Notes under the pieces: model-generated | Told to the model about the DNA's origin: nothing | Database searches by the model: none | The model's input: the letters and a program-made list of their open reading frames with translations, nothing else | Source of the DNA: Chloroflexi bacterium UBA5177 | GTDB taxonomy: Bacteria > Chloroflexota > UBA5177 | Direction: 5' to 3' | Assembly: GCA_002413265.1 (NCBI GenBank) | Contig: DHWR01000174.1 | Coordinates: 1,125 to 22,411, forward strand | Length of the DNA: 21,287 bases | Made by a program: the position numbers and the translations under genes | Shown: positions 7,801 through 17,613 of the stretch, in pieces | How the letters are laid out: every line of letters begins with the position of its first letter | Position numbering within the stretch: the stretch's first letter is position 1

Positions 7801-8564
7801 ATCCCTTGACAAGCCTGATTGGAGTGACGCTTCCCATCGGCGATCACTGGATCCTGGGCTCGAAGAACAGCGTCATGAACCTGCATCTGGACACGGTTCT
7901 TCTGAGCCTATTGACGGTCGGTATCCTCCTGGTGTTGGCGATATACGTTCGAATGAACATCACCTCGGGCCCTCCGAACCGCGTTCAAAACGCCGTCGAA
8001 AGCATCATTCAATTCCTCAACGGCATCATCGAAGAGAACCTCGGGCGTGATCCGGGAAGAATTGCCAGCATCGCTCTCACTCTCTTCTTCTTCATCTGGA
8101 TCGCAAACTTACTCGGCCTGATCCCTGTTCCGGTCTACCTCCACTCGCCGACCTCCGACGTGAACGCGACCTTCGCGCTTGCCATTCTGGTTTTCATCCT
8201 GCTGCACGCGCGCTACATCGGTACGAGCGGTTTGTCGTATCTAAAGGGGCACTACTGGACGAACTCGTGGTTCCCCGCGGGCTGGATCCTCAACCCGATC
8301 TCGTTCATACTCGCCATCGTCAATGAGCTCTCGCGCCCGCTAACGCTCTCCTTCCGACTCTTCGGCAACATCCTGGCGGGCGAGGTCCTACTTATCGTCT
8401 GGGCTTATTTGCTGGCGCCCGGTGTCGGTGCTCCGGTCACAGCCATCTGGAACACGATCTTTGTGGCGTACGGAGTGTTTGTCGGGACCATTCAGGCGTT
8501 CATATTCACGGTTCTAACGATCGCGTACATGGCCATCGCAAGCGAACCAGTTCACGAACACTAA
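7797..8564 (+). CDS. atpB: F1Fo ATP synthase subunit a
   Basis: Subunit a forms the two proton half-channels against the c-ring in the membrane. The 255-residue sequence has multiple transmembrane helices. The key arginine is Arg187 in LSFRLFGN, equivalent to E. coli Arg210. The last helix carries Gln233 in QAFIFTVLTIAYM, equivalent to E. coli Gln252. Length is typical. The start overlaps the upstream subunit I-like gene by 4 bases. A 28-base gap with a GGGAGG site follows before atpE. Confidence 0.97.
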   Translation: MNPLTSLIGVTLPIGDHWILGSKNSVMNLHLDTVLLSLLTVGILLVLAIYVRMNITSGPPNRVQNAVESIIQFLNGIIEENLGRDPGRIASIALTLFFFIWIANLLGLIPVPVYLHSPTSDVNATFALAILVFILLHARYIGTSGLSYLKGHYWTNSWFPAGWILNPISFILAIVNELSRPLTLSFRLFGNILAGEVLLIVWAYLLAPGVGAPVTAIWNTIFVAYGVFVGTIQAFIFTVLTIAYMAIASEPVHEH

Positions 8565-8592
8565 GCTCAAGCTCTTCAAAGGGAGGCAGTAG

Positions 8593-8871
<279 letters not shown>

Positions 8872-8877
8872 ACCTCA

Positions 8878-9372
8878 ATGCTCGGCCCTGTCAGCATCAG
8901 CATCCCGACTCTGGTCGTGGAGCTCGTCATCTTCCTGATGACAGTCTTCATGATGGAGCGCCTGCTTTTCGATCCAATTCGGAGGGCGTGGACCGAGCGA
9001 GATAGCTTGATTCGAGAGGGCTTGAACGCGTCAAGCAGCAGCCACGAAGACGTGGAGCGTGCCAGGGAAGAGGTGAAGCGGCTTCTGAGCGAAGCGCGCC
9101 GGACCGCCCAGACCGAAATCGACCGCGCTACCGAAGAGGGAAATCGAGTCAGGGATGAGAAGCTCGCCGCGGCCACCGCGGAATTCCGAAGACTGCTCGA
9201 TCAGGCGCGAGCCGAGATCAAGAGGGAACGCGAAGAAGTCGCGTCCGGTTTGCGGCGGCGGGTCGTGGATCTCGCGCTGCTAGCTGCGACGCGCGTGACT
9301 GGCCAGAGCTTCGACAAACCTGAGGTAAGGGAGCTAGCTGCCTCCGTGGTGGAGAGGGAAGGGTTGAGCTAG
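8878..9372 (+). CDS. atpF: F1Fo ATP synthase b-type subunit, first copy
   Basis: This is a peripheral stalk subunit that ties F1 to the membrane part. The 164-residue protein has one N-terminal membrane helix (about residues 8-27), then RLLFDPIRRAWTERDSLI. A long charged coiled coil to about residue 135 follows, and then a short C-terminal segment that would meet delta. Only six bases separate it from atpE. A second, clearly different b-type subunit follows, so this may be b or b'. Which role each takes cannot be decided from the sequence alone. Confidence 0.88.
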   Translation: MLGPVSISIPTLVVELVIFLMTVFMMERLLFDPIRRAWTERDSLIREGLNASSSSHEDVERAREEVKRLLSEARRTAQTEIDRATEEGNRVRDEKLAAATAEFRRLLDQARAEIKREREEVASGLRRRVVDLALLAATRVTGQSFDKPEVRELAASVVEREGLS

Positions 9373-9376
9373 CGAC

Positions 9377-9910
9377 ATGATCATCGCTTCCGTTTTGGCA
9401 AACAATTACCCGTTCTGGTGGGCCGCCCAGATCGTCGCGATCGTCATACTCGTCGTCCTCTTCCTGCGCTGGCACCCTGGCTTTTTGGGAGGCAAAACGA
9501 TCGGAGAGACGCTCGGGGCAGTACTCGATGCCCGCAGAGAGCAGATCGACGAGCAGCTGCGGGCCGCGGAACGCAGCCGCCAGGAAGCGGAACGGCTGAG
9601 GAAACAAACCCAGGAGGACGTCGACAATGCGGGCAAAGAGGCAGATCGGATCGTTTCGGGCGCGGAGCGCACTAGCGAGGCAATTCGAAATGAGATCGTG
9701 CAGAGGGCCGACGAAGAGGCGGCACGCGTGTCCTCGCAGGCCTCCGCTGAAATCGAGCAGGAAAAATCCAGAGCCATTCTTGCCCTTCAGCGTCGCGCGG
9801 CAGATATCGTCGTGGATGCCGCAAGCCAGGTCATTTCCGGCAACCTTGATCACTCAACGGACAGAGATTTGATCGATCGCTCTCTGCGAGAAATGCGAGA
9901 AAACCAGTGA
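9377..9910 (+). CDS. atpF: F1Fo ATP synthase b-type subunit, second copy
   Basis: This is a 177-residue peripheral stalk subunit with a membrane helix at about residues 13-31 (WWAAQIVAIVILVVLFLRW). An Arg/Glu/Gln-rich coiled coil runs to about residue 140, and the C-terminal part includes AADIVVDAASQVISGNL. It resembles the b family in layout but has little obvious identity with the preceding b-type protein, so this is not a recent duplication. The order c, b-type, b-type, delta recalls cyanobacterial and plastid operons with a b'/b heterodimer. It begins 4 bases after the previous stop and ends in a GTGA overlap with atpH. Confidence 0.88.
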   Translation: MIIASVLANNYPFWWAAQIVAIVILVVLFLRWHPGFLGGKTIGETLGAVLDARREQIDEQLRAAERSRQEAERLRKQTQEDVDNAGKEADRIVSGAERTSEAIRNEIVQRADEEAARVSSQASAEIEQEKSRAILALQRRAADIVVDAASQVISGNLDHSTDRDLIDRSLREMRENQ

Positions 9911-10440
9911 GACCGTCATCGATCGTGCGACGCTACGCCGAAGCAGCCTACGATGTCGCGACTGAGGACGAAAACGTTGAGGAGTGGCTTTCCCAGTTGC
10001 ACGCCGTATCGGAGCGCGTGCAGCAGGAAAGCGAGATCCGGGACTACTTCCGAGATCCCAATTACTCACACGAGGAGAAGCTGGAAGCACTCGGCGTCCT
10101 GTTCGGTGATCTCCATCCGCACGTGTTGAACCTGCTTCGAGAGCTGGTCACTCGTCAGAGATTTCATCTGCTCCCACCGATCCTCGACGAGTTTGCGCGT
10201 CTTGAGCGTGAAGCGCGCGGGGTGACGGAGGCGTATGTGACCGTCGCCCGGCAAACCGCGGAAGAGGAGAGCTCACAAATCTCGCGAGAGCTCGGCTCGA
10301 GTCTCGGCAAAGAAGTCCAGGTCCATATGGATGTGGATCCCGCGCTCCTGGGCGGCATCGTGGTTCGAATTGGGGACCAGGTGTACGACGCGAGCGTGGC
10401 AACGCGGCTGCAGCGTTTGCGGCAGGAGCTGGCGGTCTAG
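9907..10440 (+). CDS. atpH: F1Fo ATP synthase subunit delta
   Basis: Delta (OSCP equivalent) caps the alpha-beta hexamer and holds the peripheral stalk. The 177-residue sequence shows the N-terminal [11 protein letters not shown] helix typical of the family. It also shows the C-terminal signature [20 protein letters not shown] (residues ~144-163), followed by a closing helix RLQRLRQEL. Length is normal. The start is GTG, overlapping the stop of the second b-type gene as GTGA, which indicates translational coupling. It is a free-standing delta, not the b-delta fusion seen in mycobacteria. Confidence 0.95.
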   Translation: MRPSSIVRRYAEAAYDVATEDENVEEWLSQLHAVSERVQQESEIRDYFRDPNYSHEEKLEALGVLFGDLHPHVLNLLRELVTRQRFHLLPPILDEFARLEREARGVTEAYVTVARQTAEEESSQISRELGSSLGKEVQVHMDVDPALLGGIVVRIGDQVYDASVATRLQRLRQELAV

Positions 10441-10484
10441 GCATTTCTGCCGGGACGCCAAGAGTAAGGGGAAAAGAGAAAAAC

Positions 10485-12026
10485 ATGGCCGTTGGAGCCG
10501 ATCAGATCGAAGAGATCATTCGTCAACATATCCGTAGCTTCGGCGACACGGCTACGGCTCGGAACGTCGGTACGGTCATCGATGTCGGTGACGGCATCGC
10601 CCACGTCTATGGCCTGCAGGGTGTCCGATACAACGAGCTCGTCGAGTTCAAGGGGGTTACGGACGAGAGCACCGGTGGCCCAGTTCTCGGCATTGCTCAG
10701 AACCTTGGTGAAGACAGTGTCGGAGTGGTGGTGCTCGGCCCGTACGAGGACATCACTGAAGGAACGGAGGTACAGAGCACCGACCGGATCGTCGAAGTTC
10801 CTGTTGGCGACAACCTCTTGGGACGAATCGTCGATCCGCTGGGCCGACCCATCGATGCCAAGGGACCAGTCCAGACCGAGAACTTTCGTCCGGTTGAGCG
10901 CTTGGCGCCGGGCGTCGTCGTCCGCTCGCCTGTCAACACACCTGTGCAGACCGGCATCAAAGCGATCGACGCCATGACTCCGATTGGCCGCGGTCAGCGA
11001 GAGCTGATTATCGGCGACCGCCAGACCGGCAAGACCGCTATAGGGATAGACACCATCATCAATCAGAAGGGACAGAACCTTCTGTGCATCTACGTGGCAA
11101 TTGGACAAAAGGAATCCAAAGTTGCCGGCGTGGCTGCGACCCTCGAAAAGCACGGTGCCATGGAGTGGACGACGATCGTCACCGCCGGTGCTTCCACGTC
11201 CGCGGCCTTGCAGTGGCTGGCCCCCTTCGCCGGGTGCGCCATGGGAGAGGAGTGGATGGAGAACGGCAAGGACGTTCTCGTCATCTACGATGATCTATCG
11301 AAGCACGCCTGGGCTTACCGGCAGCTCTCCCTTCTTCTACGACGCCCACCGGGACGAGAGGCCTATCCGGGAGACGTGTTCTACCTGCACTCCCGTCTGC
11401 TCGAGCGGGCCGCCAAGATGGACGACGACCATGGAGGTGGTTCGCTCACTGCCTTGCCAGTCATCGAGACGCAGGCAGGTGACATCGCGGCATACATTCC
11501 GACTAACGTCATCTCCATCACCGACGGACAGATATTCCTGGAGTCAGACTTGTTCTACGCGGGGGTCAGGCCGGCGGTGAATTCCGGGCTTTCGGTCTCC
11601 CGAGTTGGCGGCGACGCACAGCGCAAGGCAATGCGGCAAGTTGCCGGCTCGCTCCGGCTCGACCTCGCCCAATATCGAGAGCTTGCCGCATTTGCCCAAT
11701 TTGGATCGGATCTCGATCCGGGGACCAGATCTCGCCTAGAAAGGGGTCAGCGAGCCACCGAAGTGCTGAAGCAGCCGGAAAACCAGCCATTAACGATGGC
11801 CCAGGAAGTGACTATCCTCTTTGCCCTCTCGCGCGGCCTGCTCGACGACATTCCCGTGAATCGCATCGTCGACTTCGAAGGGCAGCTTCAGCGCTTCATC
11901 AGTGCGAGCCACGGCGAGCTCATCGAAGCCATCAATCGCGATCTGCAGATAACCGATGAAACCGAAACGGCATTGACGGAGGCAGTCAACGAGTTCAAGG
12001 CTTCGTCTCAGTTCACGCAGACCTGA
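10485..12026 (+). CDS. atpA: F1Fo ATP synthase subunit alpha
   Basis: Alpha is the non-catalytic nucleotide-binding subunit of F1. It has 513 residues, the same as E. coli. The Walker A motif GDRQTGKT is at residues 177-184. [16 protein letters not shown] and the downstream [17 protein letters not shown] carry the conserved region with the arginine finger. The N-terminal beta-barrel and the C-terminal helical domain are both present. The purine-rich leader AAGGGGAAAAGAG supplies a ribosome binding site 44 bases after atpH. Confidence 0.98.
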   Translation: MAVGADQIEEIIRQHIRSFGDTATARNVGTVIDVGDGIAHVYGLQGVRYNELVEFKGVTDESTGGPVLGIAQNLGEDSVGVVVLGPYEDITEGTEVQSTDRIVEVPVGDNLLGRIVDPLGRPIDAKGPVQTENFRPVERLAPGVVVRSPVNTPVQTGIKAIDAMTPIGRGQRELIIGDRQTGKTAIGIDTIINQKGQNLLCIYVAIGQKESKVAGVAATLEKHGAMEWTTIVTAGASTSAALQWLAPFAGCAMGEEWMENGKDVLVIYDDLSKHAWAYRQLSLLLRRPPGREAYPGDVFYLHSRLLERAAKMDDDHGGGSLTALPVIETQAGDIAAYIPTNVISITDGQIFLESDLFYAGVRPAVNSGLSVSRVGGDAQRKAMRQVAGSLRLDLAQYRELAAFAQFGSDLDPGTRSRLERGQRATEVLKQPENQPLTMAQEVTILFALSRGLLDDIPVNRIVDFEGQLQRFISASHGELIEAINRDLQITDETETALTEAVNEFKASSQFTQT

Positions 12027-12052
12027 TCTAGAAACCCAAAAGGAACTTCCAC

Positions 12053-12913
12053 GTGGCAACTCGGCGCGAAATCAAGCGGCGCATCAAGAGCACGCGGAGC
12101 ATGGCCCAGATCACCAAGGCCATGCAGATGGTGTCTGCCGCGAAGATGCGGCGCGCGCAGCAGAGAGTGCAACAGTCCCGACCGTACGCGGAACAGCTCC
12201 GCGGTATTGTTGCCGATGTGGGCGGGCGACCGGGAGTGCAGGCTCATCCACTGCTGGCGCAACGAGACGTGAAGGCTATTGAGATCGTCACGATTTCTCC
12301 AGACGGAGGCCTGGCTGGGGGCCTGGTAACCAACCTCAATCGCGAGACCACCCGCACCAAGAACAAGCACGAAGGAAATCCGCGGATAGTTGCTGTAGGG
12401 AAGAAGGGACGCGACTTCGCGGTACGGTCCCACTTCGACCTCATATCCGAATTCACAAAGCTAGGAGACGCTCCGGGCGCCGACAAAGTAGGCCCCGTGG
12501 CGCAGCAGGTGCTCGACGATTTCCAAGAGGGCAAGGCCGATATCGTCTACCTCGTCTACACGAAATTTATCTCCACTCTGCGACAGCGGCCGCAGACGGA
12601 GCAGCTGCTCCCAGTGGTGCCACCTGAGAAGGATGAGAACATCAGTGGCAACTGGGATTTCGAGCCCGACAACCCCGAAGAAGTTCTATCGTTGTTACTG
12701 CCCCGCTACGTCGAGTTTTCGATCTATCAGGCCCTGCTCGAGTCGCTTGCCAGTGAACACAGTGCTCGCATGATCGCCATGAGCAATGCCACGGAAAACG
12801 CGCTCGACCTCATCAAGGACTTATCGTTGCTCGCAAACAAAGCTCGCCAAGCGGAGATTACCAAGGAAATTGCCGAGATCAGCGGCGCCGCAGAAGCACT
12901 TCGAACAGGCTAG
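12053..12913 (+). CDS. atpG: F1Fo ATP synthase subunit gamma
   Basis: Gamma is the central rotor shaft. The 286-residue protein starts with the classical coiled-coil segment REIKRRIKSTRSMAQITKAM. It ends with the matching C-terminal helix (SEHSARMIAMSNATENALDL, then ARQAEITKEIAEI). The start is GTG at 12053 with AAGGA about eight bases upstream. One deviation: the conserved SDRGLxG turn after the second strand reads SPDGGLAGG (residues 82-90), with Gly85 where Arg is usual. The rest looks functional. Confidence 0.96.
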   Translation: MATRREIKRRIKSTRSMAQITKAMQMVSAAKMRRAQQRVQQSRPYAEQLRGIVADVGGRPGVQAHPLLAQRDVKAIEIVTISPDGGLAGGLVTNLNRETTRTKNKHEGNPRIVAVGKKGRDFAVRSHFDLISEFTKLGDAPGADKVGPVAQQVLDDFQEGKADIVYLVYTKFISTLRQRPQTEQLLPVVPPEKDENISGNWDFEPDNPEEVLSLLLPRYVEFSIYQALLESLASEHSARMIAMSNATENALDLIKDLSLLANKARQAEITKEIAEISGAAEALRTG

Positions 12914-14407
<1,494 letters not shown>

Positions 14408-14424
14408 CCTGGAGACTCCGCACC

Positions 14425-14862
14425 ATGCCGACTATTCATTTGCAGATCGTGACGCCCGAGCGTGTCGTCCTCGAAGAGGACGCCGACATTGTCGTCGCCC
14501 GAGCCGCGGAGGGCGACATCGGGATTTACCACGGACATGAGCCTGTTCTCTCTCCGCTGGACCCTGGCGAGCTCATGTATCGCTCTCAGGGCGAGGAGCA
14601 TCACCTGGCCGTCGCCGGCGGGTTTCTTGAAGTAACCCCTGACAAAGTCGTGGTCCTTGCCGACGCGGCCGAGCGGTCGGAGGAGATTGATCGGGAGAGA
14701 GCCGAGGAGGCGCGAGTTCGCGCTGAGCAGCTGCTAGCCGAGCGGAGAGGAACCGAGCTGGAGGCGGAGACTGCCGCAGCGCTTCAAAAAGCGCTTTTGC
14801 GTCTACGTGTCGCCGGGCTCCGGCGGACCCGAAGGCGACCTGGCGACCGGACGGAGGCCTAG
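14425..14862 (+). CDS. atpC: F1Fo ATP synthase subunit epsilon
   Basis: Epsilon binds gamma and the c-ring and regulates ATP hydrolysis. The 145-residue protein begins with the beta-sandwich pattern [15 protein letters not shown] and [21 protein letters not shown], then [22 protein letters not shown] charged two-helix C-terminus ([18 protein letters not shown] onward) follows, with a basic tail RTRRRPGD. Its last codons contain the GGAGG site that appears to serve mreB, and its stop lies one base before the proposed mreB start. Confidence 0.94.
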   Translation: MPTIHLQIVTPERVVLEEDADIVVARAAEGDIGIYHGHEPVLSPLDPGELMYRSQGEEHHLAVAGGFLEVTPDKVVVLADAAERSEEIDRERAEEARVRAEQLLAERRGTELEAETAAALQKALLRLRVAGLRRTRRRPGDRTEA

Positions 14863-14863
14863 G

Positions 14864-15856
14864 CTGGCCAAACAGATCGGCATCGATCTAGGCACGGCTA
14901 ACGTGCTCGTATACGTTCGTGGCCGCGGAATCGTGCTGAATGAGCCATCCGTCGTGGCGGTGACCGAGGACAACAAGATCGTCGCGGTGGGAGACGAGGC
15001 TCGTCAGATGCTGGGCAAAGCGCCCGCCAGTATCCAGGTGGTCCGCCCGATGCGAGACGGGGTCATCGCCGACTATGTGCGAACCGAAGGCATGCTCCGC
15101 TATTTCATCCGGCGTGTGACCGGAACCATGAGCATGTTCCGACCGGAAGTCATGATCTCCATCCCGGCCGGCATTACCAGCGTCGAAAAGCGAGCGGTGC
15201 ACGATGCGGCGATCCAAGCTGGCGCAAAGCGAGCCTTTCTCATAGAGGAACCCATCGCGGCGGCCATCGGAGCAAACGTGCCGATTGCGGGGCCTACCGG
15301 CAACATGATCGTCGACATCGGCGGCGGAACCACCGAGGTGGCCGTCATCAGCCTCAACGACATAGTGATCAACCGGACCGTGCGAATGGGTGGAATGAAG
15401 GTCGACGAGGTCATCGCAAATCACATTCGGCGCAAGTACGGACTTATGATCGGCGATGCCACTGCTGAAGACGTCAAGATTCAAATAGGCAGCGCTCTTC
15501 CGCTCGAGGAAGAGCTGACCATGGACGTGCGGGGGCGGGATCAAGTAACCGGACTACCCAAATCCATAACGATAGCCACCAACGAGATCGTCGAGGCAAT
15601 CGCGGATCCGTTGACTGCGGTCATCGAGGCAGTGCGAGCCGTATTGGAGCAGACACCGCCCGAGCTTGCGTCCGACATCATGGACCGCGGTATGGTCATG
15701 ACCGGTGGCGGGTCCTTGCTTCGAAACATCGACCAGCTCCTCACCCGAGTGACGGACGTCCCGTGCCACGTGGCTGAGTTTCCTCTCTACTGTGTTGCGG
15801 TCGGGACCGGAAAAGCGCTCGAAAACTACCACATCATGAAGCGTCATCTGGCCTAG
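14864..15856 (+). CDS. mreB: Rod-shape determining protein MreB, probable CTG start
   Basis: MreB is a bacterial actin homologue that organises wall synthesis along the cell body. Motifs: phosphate-1 [14 protein letters not shown], phosphate-2 [15 protein letters not shown], and the adenosine motif [14 protein letters not shown]. Start choice: the frame is open to a GTG at 14807, giving a 19-residue N-terminal extension with no Shine-Dalgarno sequence. The CTG at 14864 has GGAGG (14853-14857) six bases upstream. It would give 330 residues beginning (M)AKQIGIDLG, exactly the usual MreB N-terminus, so I prefer it. GTG at 14807 remains possible. No mreC or mreD follows. Confidence 0.93.
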   Translation: MAKQIGIDLGTANVLVYVRGRGIVLNEPSVVAVTEDNKIVAVGDEARQMLGKAPASIQVVRPMRDGVIADYVRTEGMLRYFIRRVTGTMSMFRPEVMISIPAGITSVEKRAVHDAAIQAGAKRAFLIEEPIAAAIGANVPIAGPTGNMIVDIGGGTTEVAVISLNDIVINRTVRMGGMKVDEVIANHIRRKYGLMIGDATAEDVKIQIGSALPLEEELTMDVRGRDQVTGLPKSITIATNEIVEAIADPLTAVIEAVRAVLEQTPPELASDIMDRGMVMTGGGSLLRNIDQLLTRVTDVPCHVAEFPLYCVAVGTGKALENYHIMKRHLA

Positions 15857-15941
15857 CGCGACCTGAGTGGGAGGGATGCCGTTAGTGGTACACTTCGTGC
15901 CAAGCGTGCGCACAAAACGGTGAGGAAATTGGAGGGCTACG

Positions 15942-16268
15942 ATGCGTGACGTCTGGAAGAGTGCGCTGGAGTGGTACGTCTATTTCGCCGATCAGGAGCA
16001 AAAGCAGAAGTACGCACTGGTGATCATGGGCGTCAAGGATCAGTTGGCGCACATTGGCAGCAAAGGCGAACTGGTACGGCATTACATGAACACCGACGGG
16101 GTCTGTGAAGACGTCGTGCATACGCTCTTTCCGAATGAGGTCTGGCTGGATACGCGCCAGACGGAGGACGTGGCGTACGGATTGCGCTGTCTCGAGATAT
16201 CGACCGGTAAGCGATTCGATCTCATGCACCGCATGCCTAGCCGCTGGCTCATAGAGACAGTTGCTTAG
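15942..16268 (+). CDS. Conserved-looking hypothetical protein, 108 residues
   Basis: I do not recognise this family. The start is well supported: ATG with GGAGGG six bases upstream, 85 bases after mreB. The predicted protein is soluble, with no signal peptide or membrane helix. It is rich in aromatic residues near the N-terminus (VWKSALEWYVYFADQEQKQKY) and has a regular mix of charged and hydrophobic residues. There are two cysteines (in DGVCEDVV and GLRCLEIS) but no CxxC motif. Codon composition looks like that of its neighbours, so it is probably a real gene. Its stop codon lies in the first unit of a tandem repeat. It may be co-transcribed with mreB or have its own promoter; no clear promoter is seen. 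Confidence 0.75.
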   Translation: MRDVWKSALEWYVYFADQEQKQKYALVIMGVKDQLAHIGSKGELVRHYMNTDGVCEDVVHTLFPNEVWLDTRQTEDVAYGLRCLEISTGKRFDLMHRMPSRWLIETVA

Positions 16269-16343
16269 TCAGCCCGCCCACAAGAGCCCGTTGCTTAGTC
16301 GGCCCGCCTACAAGAGCCGGTTTGCTTAGTCGGCCACCTACAA
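16261..16343. repeat. Three-copy ~30-bp tandem repeat between convergent genes
   Basis: The units begin TTGCTTAGTC at 16261 (30 bp), 16291 (30 bp plus one T) and 16322 (truncated, about 22 bp). Units 1 and 2 differ at only a few positions across TTGCTTAGTCRGCCCGCCYA and the following CAAGAGCCSG. Unit 1 contains the last codons and TAG stop of the hypothetical gene. Unit 3 ends at the stop codon of the convergent DUF951 gene. The repeat therefore fills the whole spacer and probably arose by duplication of the 3' end of the hypothetical gene. Confidence 0.9.
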
Positions 16344-16571
16344 CTAATCCGCGGCGTCTGAAAAAGCTATTCCGATCACGGGTCCATGCTCCAAGAACTT
16401 CTTGACTCTGCGCTCGGCCGTGCTTCGGGCGAGTAGCACCCTTCGCCCGCAGGTTGCGCAAACGAAGCCAATGTCGGCGCCAAGCCTGACGACCTTCCAG
16501 ATCGTACCGCCGCATGGATGCGGTTTTCGCAATTGCACGACATCCCCAATTCGAAACTCAAGCTGGGGCAC
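16344..16571 (-). CDS. DUF951 family protein
   Basis: This is a 75-residue small basic protein. [16 protein letters not shown], then [21 protein letters not shown] and [14 protein letters not shown], match the DUF951 pattern. Cys20, Cys38 and Cys41 could help bind a metal; the function of the family is unknown. The start is GTG at 16571, with AAGGAG seven bases upstream. It overlaps the end of pyrF by 14 bases, so translation is probably coupled. A longer in-frame start at 16634 would lie deep in pyrF and lacks this support. The C-terminus ([15 protein letters not shown]) is slightly longer than usual. Confidence 0.88.
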   Translation of the reverse strand: MPQLEFRIGDVVQLRKPHPCGGTIWKVVRLGADIGFVCATCGRRVLLARSTAERRVKKFLEHGPVIGIAFSDAAD

Positions 16572-17418
16572 CGTCGTGCTCCTTGACCCGCCAGCTCTCT
16601 CCTGCCCAGAGCTCGGCGACCCTCCGTGCTTCATCGGCAGGGGCTCCTCTAGAGGATGGATACAGGATGTCGCGAGAGGCGGAGGCGAGAAGATTGTCGC
16701 CGTTGGAGTTCGATCCGGCTCGTACTGCCTGCGCCACAGACGCGCCTTGGGCTCCTACGCCCGGCGCGAGAATGATGATCTCTTCGTCGAGGCGACGAAC
16801 TCGCTCAAGTGCATCGGGATGAGTCGCCCCAACGACCAGCCCGACGTCCGCGGGCACTCGCTGTTGAAGCGCCTCGCGAGCGACGCGCAGGTAGAGTGGC
16901 TCCCCCTGTATCTCGAGTTGCTGGAAGTCCCGGGAGCCCGGGTTGGAGGTCCTGCACAGAACCAGCACTCCGCGTCCGCCGTACTCGAGGAACGGCTGGA
17001 GACTGTCCCAACCGAGGAACGGGTTGACGGTCGCGGCGTCAGCGTTGAGAGCTTCGAAGACGGCTTTGGCGTAGGCCGTGGCCGTGTTGCCGATGTCGCC
17101 ACGCTTGGAGTCCAGAATCACTGGGATGGACTGCGGGATCCCGGCCCGAACATCCTCCAGCGCCTTCCACCCGGCAGAGCCAAATGCCTCAAAGAACGCC
17201 GAGTTGATCTTGAAGCAGACCGCAAAGTCCTGCGTCGCCTGTATGATCTCCTGACAAAACTGTGATATGCCGGCGGCGGTTCGAGGCACCTTTGGCGGAA
17301 ACTTCGTGGGATCGGGATCCAGCCCGATGCAGAGCCAGCTCCTGATGGCGCGGGATCTTTGACGCACACGTTCGGCAAATCCGCCCGGTTGTGCTTCCGG
17401 AACTGAATCAGTTACCAT
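16558..17418 (-). CDS. pyrF: Orotidine 5'-phosphate decarboxylase, long (type 2) form
   Basis: This enzyme catalyses the last step of UMP synthesis: OMP to UMP plus CO2. The 286-residue length and motifs fit the longer type found in actinobacteria and relatives: CIGLDPD (residues 30-36), [13 protein letters not shown], and [20 protein letters not shown]. The last contains the catalytic Asp103, Lys105 and Asp108. APGVGAQGA forms the phosphate-binding end of the barrel. The ATG at 17418 has no strong Shine-Dalgarno sequence. Its last codons hold the ribosome binding site for the DUF951 gene. It diverges from rpoB. No other pyrimidine gene is in the window. Confidence 0.95.
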   Translation of the reverse strand: MVTDSVPEAQPGGFAERVRQRSRAIRSWLCIGLDPDPTKFPPKVPRTAAGISQFCQEIIQATQDFAVCFKINSAFFEAFGSAGWKALEDVRAGIPQSIPVILDSKRGDIGNTATAYAKAVFEALNADAATVNPFLGWDSLQPFLEYGGRGVLVLCRTSNPGSRDFQQLEIQGEPLYLRVAREALQQRVPADVGLVVGATHPDALERVRRLDEEIIILAPGVGAQGASVAQAVRAGSNSNGDNLLASASRDILYPSSRGAPADEARRVAELWAGESWRVKEHDGAPA

Positions 17419-17485
17419 AAGCCACGTGTGTCCCGCGGAGACATGTGCTGATCTGCGCTCGGGTCCATGCTCCGCGCGGATGTGC

Positions 17486-17514
17486 TTGACTTGCCCCCAT
17501 CATTGCGATACGAT
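17486..17514 (+). promoter_or_regulatory. Putative sigma70-type promoter of rpoB
   Basis: TTGACT at 17486-17491 and TACGAT at 17509-17514 are separated by exactly 17 bases. They match the consensus at five and four of six positions. Transcription would start near 17521, giving a leader of about 93 bases before rpoB. It is the best promoter-like match I see in the window. Its presence is consistent with rpoB being transcribed apart from rplJL. Confidence 0.65.
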
Positions 17515-17535
17515 ATAAGTTCGCCAAGCACATAA

Positions 17536-17559
17536 AGCACTTGCCCCATGGCAAGTGCT
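17536..17559 (+). promoter_or_regulatory. Perfect 10-bp hairpin in the rpoB leader
   Basis: The arms AGCACTTGCC and GGCAAGTGCT are perfect complements around the loop CCAT. The structure lies about 15 bases after the inferred transcription start and 54 bases before the rpoB start codon. A TGTTTT tract follows only after several bases, so classical termination is doubtful. It may be an RNA leader element that affects stability or attenuation, or a DNA operator. Function is inferred. Confidence 0.5.
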
Positions 17560-17613
17560 GCTCGCTGTTTTCCGCCCGTTTCCCCTATTATTCGACCCCT
17601 GCAAGGAGTGTGA

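Noticed and set aside
9218..9853. 211-codon minus-strand open frame with Cys-rich start
   Set aside because: It lies opposite both b-type subunits, whose coiled-coil codon pattern opens the reverse frame; no recognisable domain.
10437..11153. 238-codon minus-strand open frame
   Set aside because: It is a shadow of atpA and the end of atpH, a product of codon bias.
15857..15941. Promoter for the hypothetical gene with -10 TACACT at 15889
   Set aside because: No -35 box stands at an acceptable distance; expression from the upstream mreB transcript is as likely.
16261..16343. CRISPR array
   Set aside because: The units are contiguous with no unique spacers, only two full copies plus one partial, and they begin inside a coding sequence.
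16402..17265. 287-codon plus-strand open frame
   Set aside because: It is antisense to pyrF, which has full catalytic motifs; the plus-strand translation shows no family features.
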